In this document: piece after piece, positions 3,394-6,247 of the stretch
How the letters are laid out: each line of letters begins with the position of its first letter
How positions within the stretch are numbered: the stretch's first letter is position 1
Assembly (NCBI GenBank): GCA_036501845.1
Contig: DASXZO010000115.1
Location: 1 to 6,247, forward strand
Source of the DNA: JBBREP01 sp036501845
GTDB lineage: Bacteria; Actinomycetota; Acidimicrobiia; IMCC26256; PALSA-610
DNA: 6,247 bases
Direction of reading: 5' to 3'
Translations under genes and position numbers: made by a program
Notes under the pieces: model-generated
What the model was told of the DNA's origin: nothing
Seen by the model: the letters and a program-made list of their open reading frames with translations, nothing else
Database searches by the model: none

Positions 3394-6247
3394 AACCACG
3401 GGCACGTTCGGCGCCCGCCACATCGGTCCCGACGAGTCCGCGCGCCACACGATGTTGTCGGCCGTGGGCTTCGAGTCGCTCGCGGCCTTGGTCGATGCGG
3501 CTGTGCCGTCGGGCATCCGCGACGCCGGCGCCCTCGACCTCGCGCCGCCACGCTCCGAAGCCGAGGCAACGGCCGAGTTGCGGTCACTCGCCGCGCGCAA
3601 CACGGTGTGCACGTCGCTCATCGGCCTCGGTTACTACGGCACGGTCACCCCGCCGGTGATCCGCCGCAACGTGCTCGAGAATCCGGCCTGGTACACGGCC
3701 TACACGCCGTACCAACCCGAGATCAGCCAGGGCCGGCTCGAGGCGCTCGTCAACTTCCAGACCATGGTGGCCGACCTCGCCGGGCTCGACCTGGCGAACG
3801 CCTCGCTGCTCGACGAAGCCACCGCGGCAGCCGAGGCGATGACTCTGCTGCACCGCGCCAACCCGAAGGCCGGGTCGGTGTTCCTCGTCGACCCGGATGC
3901 CCTGCCGCAGACGATCGACGTGGTGCGCACGCGCGCCGAGCCGTTGGGCCTCGAGGTGATCGTCGGCGACATCAGCGTTGAATTGGACAACAACGACGGT
4001 GTGTTCGGCGTGCTCCTGCAGTATCCGGGGGCGAGCGGCGCGCTCACCGATGTGGGCAGCTTGATCGAGAAGGCAACCGCGCGCGGTGCGCGGGTGGTGG
4101 TGGCGTCCGACCTGCTCGCGCTCACGCTCGTGACGCCGCCGGGTGAGCTCGGTGCCGACGTCGTGGTCGGTTCGGCCCAGCGTTTCGGCGTGCCGATGAT
4201 GTACGGCGGCCCGCACGCCGGCTTCATGGCGGTGCGGAGCGCGGTGCAGCGCCAGCTCCCCGGCCGTCTCGTCGGCGTGTCGGTTGACGCGCACAACCGT
4301 CCCGCCTACCGGCTCGCGCTGCAGACGCGTGAGCAGCACATCCGGCGTGAGAAGGCCACGAGCAACATCTGCACCGCGCAGGTGTTGCTGGCTGTCGTTG
4401 CCGGTTTGTACGCCGCGTATCACGGTGCCGACGGGCTCGTCGCGATCGCGCGCCGAGTGCACAGCGCGGCCGCGCTGTTCGCCGCGGCCGTCGAACGAGC
4501 CGGCATGACCATTGTGCACGAGCACTTCGTCGACACGGTTGCGGTGCGGTCTCCGGGCCACGCGGGTGCGCTCGTCGCCGCGGCGCGGCTGCGCGGCATC
4601 AACATTCGCTATGTCGATGGCGACACCGTGGTGGTCGCGTTCGACGAGACGGTCACGCCGCACGTGCTCAGCGACCTGTTGCACGCGTTCGGCGTTCCCT
4701 GCTCGGTCGAAGAAGCGGCGGCCGAGCTCGATCGGGTTGTTGCGTCGTACGACGACGACGGCACGCGCATTCCGGCGTCGATGGCGCGCACGTCGGAGTT
4801 CCTCACGCACCCCACGTTCACGCGCTACCGGTCGGAGACCGAGATGATGCGCTACCTGCGCACGCTCGCCGACCGCGATCTCGCGCTCGACCGCACGATG
4901 ATCCCGCTCGGCAGCTGCACGATGAAGCTCAATGCGGCCGCCGAGATGGAACCGATCAGCTGGCCCGAACTGGCGAACATCCATCCGTTCGTGCCCGAGG
5001 ATCAGGCCGAGGGTTACCTCGCACTGATCCACGAGCTCGAGGCCTGGCTCGCCACGATCACCGGTTACGACGCGGTGTCGCTGCAGCCCAACGCGGGCTC
5101 GCAAGGCGAGCTGGCCGGGCTCCTCGCGATCCGCGCCTACCACCGGGCGCGCGACCAGGAGCAGCGCACGGTCTGCCTGATCCCGCAGTCGGCGCACGGC
5201 ACCAACGCGGCGAGCGCGGCGATGGCCGGGATGACGGTGATCGTCGTCGACACCGATGTGCGCGGCAACGTCGACCTCGACGATCTGAAGCACAAGGTTG
5301 CCGATGCCGGTGATCGTCTCGGCGCGCTCATGATCACCTACCCGTCCACACATGGTGTGTACGAGGACCACATCCGCGATGTGTGCGCGCTGGTGCACGA
5401 CGGCGGCGGTCAGGTGTATCTCGACGGCGCGAACCTCAATGCGTTGGTGGGGTTGGCGCGACCCGGCCAGTTCGGTGCCGACGTGTCGCACCTGAACTTG
5501 CACAAGACGTTTTGTATCCCGCACGGCGGCGGTGGTCCTGGGGTAGGTCCGGTTGCGGTGCGTGCGCACCTCGCGCCGTACTTGCCGAACCATCCGTTGT
5601 TGGCCGAGGCGGGGCCGGCCACGGGGGTGGGCGCGATCTCGGCTGCACCGTTCGGTTCGGCGGGGATTCTCGCGATCCCGTGGATGTACATCGCCATGAT
5701 GGGCGGGAGCGGCCTCACCGACGCCACCGAGGTCGCGATCCTCAACGCCAACTACGTGGCGGCGCGACTGAACGACGCCTACCCGGTGCTCTACACGGGT
5801 GCCAACGGACTCGTCGCGCACGAGTGCATCGTCGACCTGCGGCCCATCACGCGCGACACGGGTGTCACCGTCGACGACGTGGCCAAGCGGCTCATCGACT
5901 ACGGGTTCCACGCGCCCACGATGTCGTTCCCGGTTGCGGGCACGCTGATGATCGAGCCGACTGAGTCGGAGGCGCTGCCCGAGCTCGACCGCTTCTGCGA
6001 CGCCATGCTCGCGATCCGCGCCGAGATCGACCGCGTCGCGTCGGGGGAGTGGCCGGCCGACGACAACCCGCTCGTGCACGCGCCACACACCGCGTCGGAG
6101 GTCACCGCCGACGAATGGACGCACGCCTACCCGCGTTCGGTCGCCGCGTACCCCGACGAGCGCCTGCGCGCCACCAAGTACTGGCCGCCAGTGAGCCGCA
6201 TCGACGGCGCCTACGGCGACCGCAACGTCTTCTGCAGCTGCATCTAA
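3380..6247 (+). CDS. gcvP: glycine dehydrogenase (aminomethyl-transferring), glycine cleavage system P-protein
   Basis: Complete single-chain P-protein of 955 residues from TTG 3380 (959 from TTG 3368), close to the usual 950-960. It decarboxylates glycine with PLP and passes the aminomethyl group to the lipoyl arm of GcvH in the cytoplasm, feeding one-carbon units to tetrahydrofolate. The two homologous halves are both present. The N-terminal half has RHIGP near the start, TAYTPYQPEISQGRLEALVN (106-125) and SNICTAQVLLA (328-338). The C-terminal catalytic half has PLGSCTMKLN (509-518), SAHGTNAAS (604-612), DGAN (682-685, the PLP-nitrogen aspartate position) and HLNLHKTFCIPHGGGGPGVG, in which Lys709 is the PLP Schiff-base lysine. 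The end, GAYGDRNVFCSC, is typical. All expected motifs are intact. HGTNAAS, where many groups have HGTNPAS, is the actinobacterial variant as I recall it. The gene stands alone and divergent from the oxidase cluster; the TAA is the last codon of the window, so what follows is unknown. No glycine riboswitch is seen upstream. Confidence 0.98.
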   Translation: MAESETTGTFGARHIGPDESARHTMLSAVGFESLAALVDAAVPSGIRDAGALDLAPPRSEAEATAELRSLAARNTVCTSLIGLGYYGTVTPPVIRRNVLENPAWYTAYTPYQPEISQGRLEALVNFQTMVADLAGLDLANASLLDEATAAAEAMTLLHRANPKAGSVFLVDPDALPQTIDVVRTRAEPLGLEVIVGDISVELDNNDGVFGVLLQYPGASGALTDVGSLIEKATARGARVVVASDLLALTLVTPPGELGADVVVGSAQRFGVPMMYGGPHAGFMAVRSAVQRQLPGRLVGVSVDAHNRPAYRLALQTREQHIRREKATSNICTAQVLLAVVAGLYAAYHGADGLVAIARRVHSAAALFAAAVERAGMTIVHEHFVDTVAVRSPGHAGALVAAARLRGINIRYVDGDTVVVAFDETVTPHVLSDLLHAFGVPCSVEEAAAELDRVVASYDDDGTRIPASMARTSEFLTHPTFTRYRSETEMMRYLRTLADRDLALDRTMIPLGSCTMKLNAAAEMEPISWPELANIHPFVPEDQAEGYLALIHELEAWLATITGYDAVSLQPNAGSQGELAGLLAIRAYHRARDQEQRTVCLIPQSAHGTNAASAAMAGMTVIVVDTDVRGNVDLDDLKHKVADAGDRLGALMITYPSTHGVYEDHIRDVCALVHDGGGQVYLDGANLNALVGLARPGQFGADVSHLNLHKTFCIPHGGGGPGVGPVAVRAHLAPYLPNHPLLAEAGPATGVGAISAAPFGSAGILAIPWMYIAMMGGSGLTDATEVAILNANYVAARLNDAYPVLYTGANGLVAHECIVDLRPITRDTGVTVDDVAKRLIDYGFHAPTMSFPVAGTLMIEPTESEALPELDRFCDAMLAIRAEIDRVASGEWPADDNPLVHAPHTASEVTADEWTHAYPRSVAAYPDERLRATKYWPPVSRIDGAYGDRNVFCSCI

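Noticed and set aside
3584..6124. Very long minus-strand open frame (846 codons) opposite gcvP
   Set aside because: It is the antisense shadow of a fully conserved gcvP. Its translation is Arg/His/Val-rich with no recognisable domain, as expected when GC-rich codons are read backwards.
3230..6247. Undescribed mobile or defence system on the right side
   Set aside because: The region is one ordinary, complete housekeeping gene plus a short promoter region; no terminal repeats, integrase, transposase or toxin-like ORF is visible.

Overview
This is a GC-rich stretch (visibly about two thirds G+C or more) that reads as chromosomal DNA of an actinobacterium. The evidence is G/C-biased third codon positions, a Tat-type lipoprotein signal on a secreted oxidase, frequent GTG and TTG starts, and a single-chain glycine decarboxylase. 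From memory of the family, that enzyme's core motifs (HGTNAAS instead of HGTNPAS, the DGANLNALVGLARPG block and the RIDGAYGDRN end) look like the actinobacterial form. A deep-branching actinobacterium such as an acidimicrobial relative is a guess, not a demonstrated assignment.

Layout. Two divergent transcription units leave an intergenic region at about 3173-3379. Leftward (minus strand) runs a tight three-gene cluster: a Tat-exported FAD oxidase of the berberine-bridge type with both covalent-flavin residues present (1515-3068), a two-pore-helix-type potassium channel subunit with an intact TVGYGD filter but a poorly charged S4 region (431-1489), and the N-terminal 139 residues of a CorA-family divalent cation transporter that runs off the left edge (1-417). 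Gaps are 25 and 13 bp, so one mRNA is likely. Rightward (plus strand) runs one complete gene, gcvP (about 3380-6247), whose stop codon is the last codon of the window.

How they work together. The channel and CorA are both cation pathways of the inner membrane and make a sensible pair. The oxidase has no obvious functional link to them. GcvP is the PLP-dependent P-protein of the glycine cleavage system; no gcvT, gcvH or lipoate gene is visible here, so its partners must lie elsewhere.

What stands out. I see no CRISPR array, mobile element, RNA gene or defence system, and nothing that is clearly a new system. The most interesting details are at gene junctions: a possible 35-codon ORF with a good ribosome binding site that ends in a GTGA overlap with the oxidase start, and a 6-codon mini-ORF that joins the channel stop to the corA start through two consecutive ATGA overlaps. 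Both could arise by chance in GC-rich DNA and are offered as testable ideas. The intergenic region also holds a few small inverted and direct repeats that could be operators.
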